From assembly GCF_003590095.1 (NCBI RefSeq), contig NC_039492.1, forward strand, positions 10,230,001 to 10,294,000: a stretch of 64,000 bases of DNA, given 5' to 3'. The notes below the pieces were generated by a model, which ran no database searches, had not been told where the DNA came from, and saw only the letters and a list, made by a program, of their open reading frames with translations. This document shows positions 23,886 to 33,200 of this stretch, piece after piece. A program made the position numbers and the translations under genes. The stretch comes from Trichoplusia ni (lineage: Eukaryota; Arthropoda; Insecta; Lepidoptera; Noctuidae). Each line of letters opens with the position of its first letter. The stretch's first letter is position 1.

Positions 23886-25821
23886 TGGCTTTTGCATAAT
23901 ATTATATTTTTATATCATAAAAAAAAAGATCTTTCAGGGTTTTCGATTGTAAATATCAAAGTAATTTAACAGGTTTGCTCTATATTCATAGTATGAGGCA
24001 CGTATAAAAACAGCCGGTCTTTCTCTTCCACATAGCGATTAACATAATAATTAGTTAAACTCTACAATGTATCCAAATGTCAGTAATAAAGTGTTTATAA
24101 TGAAATGTAAGTGTTGTAGCATGTCGGGACAGCGGGTTGTGTTTCAGGTGGAGCCCGCGGTGATATATCAAAGTTTGCAAGTTAACGGAGTGCGAGGTGC
24201 GAGCCTATGAGTTATGTCGACCGCACGCCCCGCGGACGAAGGCGCCAAGGTTAGAGAGCCAGCGATATTGTAATGTGAGTTGTTCTGCTGAGGGCCTGAT
24301 ATCACCTACTAACACTTCAAGCAAAACTATTCCAGTATTACCTGCCAAAAACCCACTCTGCGTTTCTTTCCATACCATTCAGCGATCAATTTTACATGTG
24401 CATGATGAAACCTTTTAAGGGAGCTTCCCTTTACATTACTTTGGATGTTTGTTTAATGGAATTTTTAGGGAACTTTAATCAGTGATTTACCTAAGCAGCC
24501 TTTGTACTTTCTTACAGTAAATTCTTAAGTGAAAGTGTAATACGTGCGTAATAGTTGGCCTTGCTAGTCAAGAAGAAAAATTAATTAATAGATGTGATTA
24601 AAACAAAAGGGCTCTTTAAATACCCGCTACGTCTTATGGCTTAAATTGTGAGTTAGCAAAACGCATATATATCGCGTCGACCTGTCCCGTATAATTGAGT
24701 TACCGCGCTAAGAAACTGAAACGGCTCGCGGGAGAATACCAGTTCAGATAACTAAGACGAACAGTACGCCTCCAACTACTTTATTGTATTATTGAATATT
24801 TTAAGGATTCAGATGCTTTGATGAGGAGATTTTATTGAAAAGTATGCAGTAAAAATATTAAAAATGACGGTACGTATTTGGTATCCAATTATGAAAGAAA
24901 TAAATATCTTATCATAATATGTATGAAAAGATTAAAAAAAAATCTGAAAGTAGGTCTTTAATTTGAGCGATCCCTTGTCTGTGAAAATCCAAAAAAAATA
25001 CATGCCCTGGCATGGCCGCGCCTGCACCGCCTACTGTATCACCGACCTTCGACTCTAAGGAGTCTTGTCACGTGACCGTGGAAGATCTGTATGATATTAA
25101 GATTTGCAGGTTAAGCAACGCTCCAAGAAATCGGAACATGATGGGCTCAGCGTCGTGCACCTTGCGTTTGCGCTTCGATAATCTTTGAACAACTGGCTAC
25201 ATTATTCAACACCTGTATTGACCATAGGTATTTATCTACAAAATATGTGAAAACTATTGTTGTGTAAATTAAAACAGAACTGGAGATGCGTCAAACATTA
25301 CCAAGAAAGTAAACTTGTTTGTTGGAAAATATTATTATTTTAATAGGGCATTCGACTAAATCTAATAATGTAAATCTGTTGAGTCCGCGAGACAGATTTA
25401 CAAAAAATACTGAATACGTAATTTAATTTAAATTAGATGTTTGGTTTTTAAAAGGAATCGAAACAATTTATCCTTCGATGAAACATATTCTAAAATTACG
25501 TAACATTTATTTTCAACTTATTTTTTGTTACTTTTCTTATCTTATAGCTAGTATTTATCAACATACTTCCGCTAAATATTTCTTCAGAATATCTGTTGAG
25601 TATATTCCCCTAATCCCCCGCCGTGCAACGGAACCTAACATACAGACGGGCAAACGACACGCGATAGTTATCAATACGGATTATCTGTGCACCCTGTTTA
25701 CCACACCTAGACTAGGGCTGGCATGCACTGATATTGTGCGTATTTATTTATTTAAAAGATGAATTAAATCTTTGCATTTTAAAATATAACATGCGACAGC
25801 ATTAAAAAAATAAATAATACT
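23886..25821. other. Non-coding DNA after the first tRNA pair
   Basis: AT-rich sequence with GC islets at 24150-24240 and 25010-25050. I see a perfect GTCACGTGAC palindrome (listed separately) and nothing else identifiable. The short open frames have no recognisable domains. Confidence 0.6.
25067..25076. promoter_or_regulatory. Perfect GTCACGTGAC E-box palindrome
   Basis: This 10-bp palindrome contains the CACGTG E-box with GT/AC flanks. It is the CLEAR-type sequence favoured by MITF/TFE bHLH-zip factors in animals, and other CACGTG binders such as Max and Clock/Cycle could also use it. It sits in a GC-rich islet. No adjacent gene is visible, so its target is unknown. Confidence 0.3.
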
Positions 25822-25945
25822 AATCCTTGTGGACAAGACACCCAGGGCAAGCCTTCGTGAAACACCAAAAATGATGACCTAGGCGGGGATCGAACACCAC
25901 AATTTAATACCAACACCACTCGGCTATCTGTGTAATCTGATGATG
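25822..25945 (-). mobile_element. tRNA-derived SINE relic
   Basis: On the - strand, TAGCCGAGTGGT (complement of 25915-25926) matches a Pol III A box. About 30 bases later GTTCGATCCC (complement of 25886-25895) matches a B box. The segment between and around them does not fold as a true tRNA, having no anticodon stem and no acceptor stem. A unique part follows (CGCCTAGGTCATCA, then CCTGGGTGTCTTGTCCACAA), ending near an AT-rich tail at 25802-25820. This arrangement is that of a SINE descended from a tRNA gene. The borders are approximate and I saw no target-site duplication. A decayed tRNA pseudogene is the main alternative. Confidence 0.6.
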
Positions 25946-28900
25946 AGCAATCAACAACAATTGACTTCCAATATCAGTCACTTCTTCTATCGCGGTTCTG
26001 CTGGTAAACTTATTAAGACATTAGCGGCCGGCACTGCACTCAAACACACACAGTACAGCTTATTTTGTCATGTTGTGTTTTGCTAGTACCGGTCCTTTTA
26101 AAAACCAGAAAATTAGTTATTTTTATTGCATGAAAAATGAAAATTTGACCGCAACCTCCAGTCGATATATATAGCAACCCTGGCCAAGCTACAGGGGGTA
26201 CAAAAAACACGTCGGAACGTGACGCGGCATATCGATGGCCGATGTTTTCCTGGACACTGTATGTAGGTGATAGCAATAGGGATCAAATAAAATTATATTT
26301 GTGAAACATTTGCCTCATACAGGAAGGATAGAATCACTTACTCTACGTGTTTGAACGAAAAATTCTAGCTATTTTTTATTTTGATTTATAGAGTCGATTG
26401 GCTCTTCTTTAGCAACAGAAAATAAGTGCATTTGCAACTTGGTTATCAAATGGTTTTGCGAAGTTTTTTTTAAAGGTCACTAACACAAGGCATACAACCA
26501 TAACCTACTAAAATATCACTAAACTTTCGTGATGAGTGATTCCGTTGGAACAAAAATACTAATATCAAAGTTTTGTCCGTTTACGGTCGTCAGAGTTAAT
26601 CGGGCCGTTTACGAGGCCTGCCGAGTACCAGGGCGCAATGATAAGGTGGAGGTAACGGCTCCGCACTGCTGATTGATTTGTTTTTATGGAGCCACGTTTA
26701 TGGCAGTTCGCAAGTCGCCGGCGGGGGCAGAGGTGTGCTTATGACTGTTTTCTTACTAAATGTCCCATTTACGTGTTCCCGTTATGGATGATTGGATTGA
26801 TCTGATAAGTAACGATTATGTTACACTTGTAATATTATTAATTGTTTTATAGCATCAAAACTTCAAAGAAAAACAGTAAGTTCTTAGAACCTATGCGGTT
26901 ATCAAGATTTGAACCCTATCTGTGTGGTTTAAGAAAATTTTCGCAGTGCTGAAGTAATCTTTACAATAAGCATGAAACATTCTAATTCTGTTTATATATG
27001 CTGTAAAATAAGTTGAATCCATTTCTGTTGCCTATTTCGCTAAATTCTGCCACCATAGTCGTCATCACTACGGACCCCCAATGGCACAACTATAAAATTG
27101 TCGAATCCAAAGAGTGTTCCGCACATGCCCTGGCCAAGTATCAATTTGTTGAAGTGAGCTATACCAATAAAGAACTTTTTATTCCCGCCATATTCCGCCC
27201 TCGCTCCCCCAATATGATTACGTTAATGATCGTTATTTTACGAACTAATTAATCATTTATCTCTCCGGGTGATGGCCCTGAGTATTGTAATACAATTGGT
27301 CGGATATTGGCTATGTTAATGAGATAATTACAATTTTACTTCATTTTATATTCGTTAATGAAATATTAAGGATTTTATTTCATTGCAATTTGTGGAGAGT
27401 TGTATGAGTTGGGATACCTTTAAAGTGACTTTAATGTGATCCGGCGTAGGGACGTATTGTTAATTATTATGTCGACTGTTGACAGCCTGACTATTATTTG
27501 CTGGTGTTGTGATAGTTCTAGGTTAATTTAACGTCTCAAGTATTCTATTCGTAAATTAAAGATGCGATCAGTATTCCGTACCGCACATGTCCCACAAATT
27601 GTCCGAGAAGATTTTGCTATAAGAAGATAGAAACCTACCATTGAATGTAGTAGGAGTGGATAAGTGTGTTTTATTACCACTCCAGTGTGTCAGTACTCTT
27701 GTCCTGCAAGAACTATTTCGAGTGAAACAGCCCTAAGGCAGTTTCTCACGTCCGATCAATCGCGGCCTCTTCCTGCCCACTGCGCTGTCGCACTAATGAC
27801 TAATTACGCTTGTACAATCCCTCCTTTACACTATACCACTTGTATTACCGGCCGAACTTTCACCTCAATCCATTCTCAACGTTATATCTGAAGCTCAAAG
27901 CTTAGATTACATTGCGGGCTTCTATATTAAGACGTTTCCTATTCACGGCGGCTGGTGTACGCTCATTAGGTACTTAGTGCTATTGTGGAATAGTTTTCGA
28001 AGAAACTTGGACTTTGTCTCGTAGTCTGAAGATTGGGTTTTATTTGCAGCCGCCGTAAGAGTTAGGTCCTGAGTAAAGTCTAGGTGAAATGCTTCCTGAG
28101 GAAAGATATCGGCACGTAATGAGTTGAGTGGCATTCAAAACATCGTTATCTTTGTTCGCCGCAGGTCTTTGTGACTGCCGAATTACTTATGTTCTGTGCT
28201 TACGGAATACTGAGTTGGGATGGGTTTAATTTTATAAAATTGTGATATTGTAGCCGTGTTACGTAAACTGACGGAGACTTTGTTGTGTTATTGCTTAATG
28301 TAACTTGGGTTTGGAGAGCCCTGTTGTTGTGCATTATGCATACAACGATTTTAAGTACTTTCAGTGTTTTAAGTTTTTTTATTGAATTTTTGCTATTTAC
28401 TCATACTTACTTGGCTAATTTCCTTATTATTACTAAATTGTCTAGAATTCTTACATTAAACCGTATTTTATTATTTGTTAATTCATGATGTCTCGTGATA
28501 TACCGGTAACAGCTACGTACGGTCAGATACCGCCGGCCCGCAGCGGTCGGCGCTGATCGCACATTACGTCCACCGGCTTACACCATCATTACAGCGCGTG
28601 TATTAATTCATGCACATTAGTTAGTCGATTGAGGACAAGTGGATTACACAATGTACTGCTAACGTCTATTGAGATGTTTATGTAAGCTATTTAATAGAAC
28701 TGATCTTGGTACCGTGATGTATGCCAAGTGCTCACGGGGATTAGTTTCAATAGATTAGTGATCAATATTGATAACCATTGTACAGTCCTTATAAGTGATG
28801 GTAATGTGGCTCATAAACTGTCCCGTTACAACTACTTCAAGTTCTTGGACTTCGTTCTATTTCGCGGTCAATTGCTATCTATTCTTGAACTGTTATCACA

Positions 28901-29240
28901 GCTGATTTTTTCGGATAGTTTACTATGCATTCTTGGTTTTATAATTATGGTTGAAAAACAGAATTCTAAAATATAATAGTAGTAAGATAATTGTAAGAGA
29001 AAAAAAAAATAAAGAAAAATAATGACAGAAATAACTCAAAGAAATAAAATTCTTTTCAGGATCAAGTATTTTATATGTATGTATTCATAAACTGAATCAC
29101 AAGTAAACACCTTTTTATTGTTCCTTCAATAAGCCAGGAGTTTGACGATATAAACATTACCTTAAAGTTCCACACCCGTATCCAATCCATCAATGCTAAT
29201 TCAACCTCAAACTCGCTAACTCGATCACACCGGTGCCGAG
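25946..29240. other. Non-coding DNA between SINE relic and TATCGATA array
   Basis: AT-rich sequence with GC islets near 26590-26735 and 28515-28560. The first islet carries Hox-like sites and is listed separately. An A-rich stretch lies at 28998-29025. No gene, RNA or mobile element is recognised. Confidence 0.6.
26670..26703. promoter_or_regulatory. Hox/Exd-like site cluster
   Basis: TGATTGAT at 26670-26677 resembles a composite Exd-Hox site. Two TTTATGG words, favoured by Abd-B and Caudal-type homeodomains, lie at 26683-26689 and 26697-26703, 14 bp apart. They sit at the edge of a GC-richer block (26590-26735), an arrangement seen in some developmental enhancers. Single words of this kind are common in AT-rich DNA, so only the spacing and context support the call. 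Confidence 0.2.
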
Positions 29241-29270
29241 TATCGATTGTATATCGATACAATATCGATA
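29241..29270. promoter_or_regulatory. Array of TATCGATA (DRE/BEAF-type) sites at 11-bp spacing
   Basis: TATCGATT at 29241-29248, TATCGATA at 29252-29259 and TATCGATA at 29263-29270 begin at exact 11-bp intervals, about one helical turn, so they face the same side of the DNA. In Drosophila TATCGATA is the DNA replication-related element bound by DREF, and CGATA clusters are bound by the boundary protein BEAF-32. Such clusters mark housekeeping promoters and insulators. A GC-rich patch (GACGGCGCGG) follows directly. No transcript start can be fixed from sequence. Confidence 0.5.
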
Positions 29271-29419
29271 AGACGGCGCGGTCTTAGTCTAATGCTGTTA
29301 GCTGGCCCGAGCACAATCCGGTTATCGTGTGTGATCCTTGTAAACAATTGAATTAAATGTCCTTGAGAGTTCTCCGTGAGCTCTCGGTTGTATGGAAATT
29401 ATCTTTGACATTATCACTG

Positions 29420-29533
29420 CAACCGACTAAAATAGGAGGATAATCTCCATTTTTTTATTTTTTTTTATGCTTACGGCTGGATGAACCAATTTTGTTGTAT
29501 TTTGGCCCAGTAGTTTTTATTTGAAGTCGGTTG
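29420..29533. mobile_element. Small non-autonomous element with inverted ends (AACCGACT...AGTCGGTT)
   Basis: CAACCGACT at 29420-29428 and AGTCGGTTG at 29525-29533 form a perfect 9-bp inverted repeat around about 95 bases. These contain a GGAGGATAATCTC-like block, a long T-rich tract, and GGCTGGATGAACCAATTTTG. The layout resembles a repeat I know from many lepidopteran introns, which begins AACCGACTTCAAAA and has a T-rich middle and a GAACCGATTTT block. There is no coding capacity. The family name is not recalled with certainty, and the termini could extend beyond the inverted repeat. Confidence 0.55.
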
Positions 29534-29928
29534 TATGTTTAAGTGTAAAAAATTATTGAAGTAGATAATATCATTTTGTTACACATTATAATTATGTTTT
29601 TCATATTTTGGTATCTATTTCTCAACCTTACAGATACTACCTCCGCCTGCTACTGTTTTCCATTCGCTCTTCTTTTATTCTGCACACGTCGTCATTGTGT
29701 AGGTATAGGAGCTAGTATGTTCAGCTTTGTAAACAACTATGACCTTTGAATTTAAAAATGCCAAATAATTTGCCATGACTGCAAGTAGAGAACAGCTGAA
29801 ATTTAATCTATTTTGCGATTGAGGTACTAAATTAATTCTACTTCGGGATTAGAAAAAAAAACTTATTTATGATCCCGTAGCTATAAAACTATTTCGATAA
29901 AATCTGTATCTTCAAATATTATTTATGA

Positions 29929-29936
29929 TATCGATA
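29929..29936. promoter_or_regulatory. TATCGATA site upstream of tRNA-Val
   Basis: A third perfect TATCGATA lies 41 bp before the first gene of the second tRNA group and 0.66 kb after the array at 29241-29270. All three perfect copies I saw in the window lie within 0.7 kb of each other and next to this tRNA group. It may be part of the same boundary element or an upstream element for the tRNA gene. Confidence 0.35.
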
Positions 29937-29976
29937 GTCAATAATTTAAATTGAAATTTGAGTGCCTTAAGTATGG

Positions 29977-30049
29977 GTTTCCGTGGTGTAGCGGTTATCA
30001 CATCTGCCTAACACGCAGAAGGCCCCCGGTTCGATCCCGGGCGGAAACA
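29977..30049 (+). tRNA. tRNA-Val (AAC)
   Basis: First gene of the second group. The sequence is identical to the copy at 23813 over all 73 positions. The trailer ATAGCTTTTGCTGAAG supplies the Pol III terminator and matches the trailers at 23813 and 30537 for about the first ten bases. Upstream there is a TATCGATA site and an AT-rich leader. Identity to the others implies recent duplication or continuing gene conversion. Confidence 0.97.
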
Positions 30050-30137
30050 TAGCTTTTGCTGAAGTAGAGTAATTTCTCGTTTATCTATATTTGGTCTTAT
30101 TTTATTGTATTTGTGTACTTGAATCTTTGAGGCATCA

Positions 30138-30210
30138 GTTTCCGTGGTGTAGCGGTTATCACATCTGCCTAACACGCAGAAGGCCCCCGGTTCGATCCCG
30201 GGCGGAAACA
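30138..30210 (+). tRNA. tRNA-Val (AAC)
   Basis: Second gene of the second group, starting 161 bp after the previous one. All 73 bases are identical to its neighbours. Its terminator is an unusually long run of eight T (30213-30220), unlike the GCTTTTG trailers of three other copies. Its 5' flank GGCATCA resembles GTCATCA before the copy at 23813. The mix of shared 5' and unshared 3' flanks suggests unequal recombination between copies. Confidence 0.97.
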
Positions 30211-30536
30211 ATTTTTTTTATAAATAAACATCTTTATGTCTCTACCTGTAATAATGAAAGTATAATAGTCTCCCTAATTACTTCGGCTACATATCTTGGG
30301 TGTGTAAGCAAGAGTTCATTAAGCTCTGTTGGTTTTAAATAATGTAGAGTCACTGCTTAGCTAAACCATTAGGTCTAGTCTTTTAGAATGTTGACCACAC
30401 TACAACTCTCAACGGTAGTCGAGCAGGTGACCTCAATATCTACCAGTCACTAAGACCAATGATTGTCATTACATAATCTCACACACTCTACTTTCACTTC
30501 AAGCTACCAAACACTGTTTCTTCGTAAGGCGATCAA

Positions 30537-30609
30537 GTTTCCGTGGTGTAGCGGTTATCACATCTGCCTAACACGCAGAAGGCCCCCGGTTCGATCCCGG
30601 GCGGAAACA
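30537..30609 (+). tRNA. tRNA-Val (AAC)
   Basis: Third gene of the second group, 399 bp after the previous start. It is identical over the full gene. The trailer ATAGCTTTTTGTATAG has a five-T terminator and matches the trailers at 23813 and 29977. The spacer before it (30211-30536) shows no remnant of a further tRNA copy. Pol III would initiate a few bases upstream using the internal A and B boxes. Confidence 0.97.
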
Positions 30610-30795
30610 TAGCTTTTTGTATAGAATTGTAAATTAAAAAAAAAAGATTATTATGTAATTTTCGTTATTTTTTAATCTTGTTGTCAAAACAGCGTCGGAT
30701 GTTCCAGGATGTTTATTTAGTACTATTTTATAATGTATTCTAAAAATAATTAGTAGCCTACTCTTATCCGAAGTCCTGCCAAGCCTATAAAGCCG

Positions 30796-30870
30796 GCTAC
30801 ACACAGCGCCACTGTAAAAAAATTACAGCCACCATAACTTGGTCCATTACGGTAACGAATTATGTGTAGC
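30796..30870. repeat. Possible small foldback/MITE relic
   Basis: GCTACACA at 30796-30803 is inverted as TGTGTAGC at 30863-30870. Just inside and outside lie a second inverted pair, GCGCCA (30806-30811) and TGGCGC (30881-30886), and an internal CTGTAA/TTACAG hairpin. AGCCGGCTACACACAGCGCC is the kind of word found at ends of short lepidopteran inverted-repeat elements. The pairs overlap rather than nest cleanly, so this is a weak call. Confidence 0.3.
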
Positions 30871-32490
30871 GTCGTTAATCTGGCGCAGATATCATCCTCA
30901 TCTCCTTAGCAATTACACCTAATTGAATATTAAGACGAAGCGATTGCTTATAAAACTCCGAATTGCCGAGTGTAAAGGCCGCTTTATCGTAGGGTGACAC
31001 CACCAGGAGAACTGAGATGTGGTCAGTAGACGCAAAAAATTGTGAAAAGCAATTGTATCTTAAATTAATTAGCTTAAAGTATTGATTACAATAAAAGATA
31101 CAGTAGTAGTTAGAAATAATAATATGTTATGTTTTAAAACCTTTTTAACAGTTTTGAATGAATTCTAGATTAGTTTGTATCATGAGATTAGACTACCAGT
31201 CGCCTGTAACTTGATACAAGATTAATTGAATTGTGTTTATGGAAATTGTTTGGTCAGTTAGATAAATCTATATTACACGTAATATCTTAATCTGGCCGAC
31301 AATGGTATAAACACGTTTGTTATCATAAGCCAGCTATAAAGGAGATAAGAATGCGGACTAACAGCACGAAAACACATAAAATTACATATATCTGTGAATA
31401 AATATGTACAATAACAAATAGATACCTATAGGGCTGTTTAGTTTTATTCTCATCAACAGATAAAATATTTTTGCAATATCTGCTGTATTTTCGTATGGTT
31501 CGTGTTAATCTTATGTCTGGTATTCCTAAGCAGCCGATAGTAGCTAGCCGCCTCTAAGTTGGCTTAGCAAAACCTTGAAAGTTGTCAGTTGTTTTGTTTG
31601 AGGATTTGTCTTTCCTTGTTCAAGATTGTCTCTGCGATTGCTCCTCATACCTATCTCTGCTCTCCTTCTATACTTATTTCGAAGTAATACTATTTCTTTT
31701 GTAGATCAAGGACAAGTTTTTTTTTCACAAAAGATTGAAAAGCTAATAAACCTCTAACGTACCTATCGATGCCTAAAAGTGCTCATAAATAACTTTCAGC
31801 ATCGCGTATCATTGCCGCGTGTAATGTATTCGCGTAGTGTGCGCCATTCCTTAATAGCGCATTATCACGTCTATTAGCTATTCATGTTATATTTACGATT
31901 GCTCTAAATGTTATATTTATTGCTAAAAATGTTATAATAATATTAAAGTTATTGCTCAGAATGTGACGGTGTCGAATGTCGAGTGAATTTTATTTCGCAT
32001 AAAGTTAAGGTATGTCAATAGATAAACGTAATATTTATGTTTATTTAAGTATCACGTATACTGTTAGAATTTATTTGAGATGCTTTATAAAATTGTGGAT
32101 TTCAATTTGTTTATTCTATGAAAACTTCAAGCATAATAAAAATCTAAGATTTAATAGGTAGTCTTGATTTATTTTTGAAAATTAGTAGTAGCTTAAATAC
32201 ATCATCGATCGATTTACTATACGTATAATGGATATAAATTGTCTGTATGTATGAATATCTGAATTTGATTTCCAATCTCCGCCAAATCAACATCGAGAAC
32301 CCCGAAAATAGTTTGAAGAAGCCATCGTACAAGCGTCGCCACCTCTAAGCCGACTGCGAATACTTTTAAATCACGTATCCGTTTATTTATTTACTCGCAC
32401 GCGACAATTTACATATAAGAACCAATTCAATTCCGAGGCTCACGGCGTTCGCAAAGATTAAGGCTGTATATCCACCTCCCGAACGACCTA

Positions 32491-32511
32491 CCCCCCCCCC
32501 CCTGCTACCCC
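32491..32511 (-). repeat. 12-C homopolymer, G-quadruplex motif on - strand
   Basis: Twelve consecutive C (32491-32502) are followed after TGCTA by CCCC (32508-32511). On the - strand this gives enough G tracts for a four-stranded quadruplex. Homopolymers of this length are prone to length error in sequencing and to slippage in vivo. Confidence 0.7.
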
Positions 32512-33183
32512 GGGTAAGTAACTCGCGAAGACCATCCCCACATAATCCGTATAAATCCACTTTATATTCATCCACCTTAAAGGCCCCAATAAAAGTATCT
32601 TGTGTACTTTTTTCGTTGGAGTTAAGTGTGTTGACGATTCATTTGGAACTGTATTTCGGGATAGTGCTCAGAGATGTGCGACTGATGCTGTATTCTACAA
32701 GAGACAATTCTAAAAAACAAGACGTATACAAACGACGAAATGACTATTTTTCGGAGAACCAGAACCAATATTAGGTACCTTAATACAAACTCTACTTAAG
32801 GTAAACATTACCTTGTAACTAAATTAAAGCCTTTTTCACAAATCTTCAAGTTATCCACACTCATTTAGACACTAAAGCTACCAATTAAAATCTACAAGCA
32901 CATATCCATCGTTAAATATAACGCCTCAATACAAACATCTTTGACCAGTACATAATGTTTTGTGAAACCTCGCAGTCGCCCATACGTGAGCGTCTCCATG
33001 ATAATACACTGGCAGTAGTCGACACAGGAATGCTTATTGCAGTCCGAGCTGAATGTATGGGAGCCAATACAGTATATCACGGCTTATGACATATTAGTTC
33101 AGTGGCGCGGCTCGAGGTGTCACTTCACGGGGATGTGGGGCTTATAAGGAAAAAGTATACTATACCTAGAGAATGATGATATT

Positions 33184-33200
33184 ATTTATTTATTTATTTA
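33184..33200. repeat. ATTT tetranucleotide microsatellite
   Basis: Four perfect ATTT units plus one base. A short simple repeat with no gene context; probably length-polymorphic. Confidence 0.85.

Noticed and set aside
28894..28901. TATCACAG, the seed of the miR-2/13 family
   Set aside because: The following bases do not match family members, and the upstream sequence cannot form the required hairpin arm.
23787..30342. Open frames containing FPWCSGYHICLTRRRPPVRS, or on the other strand FPPGIEPGAFCVLGRCDNRY
   Set aside because: These peptides are translations of the tRNA-Val genes and a known type of spurious prediction.
32054..32063. ACGTATACTG, identical to the first ten bases of miR-iab-4
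   Set aside because: The match stops there and no complementary 3p arm follows, so it is a chance word.
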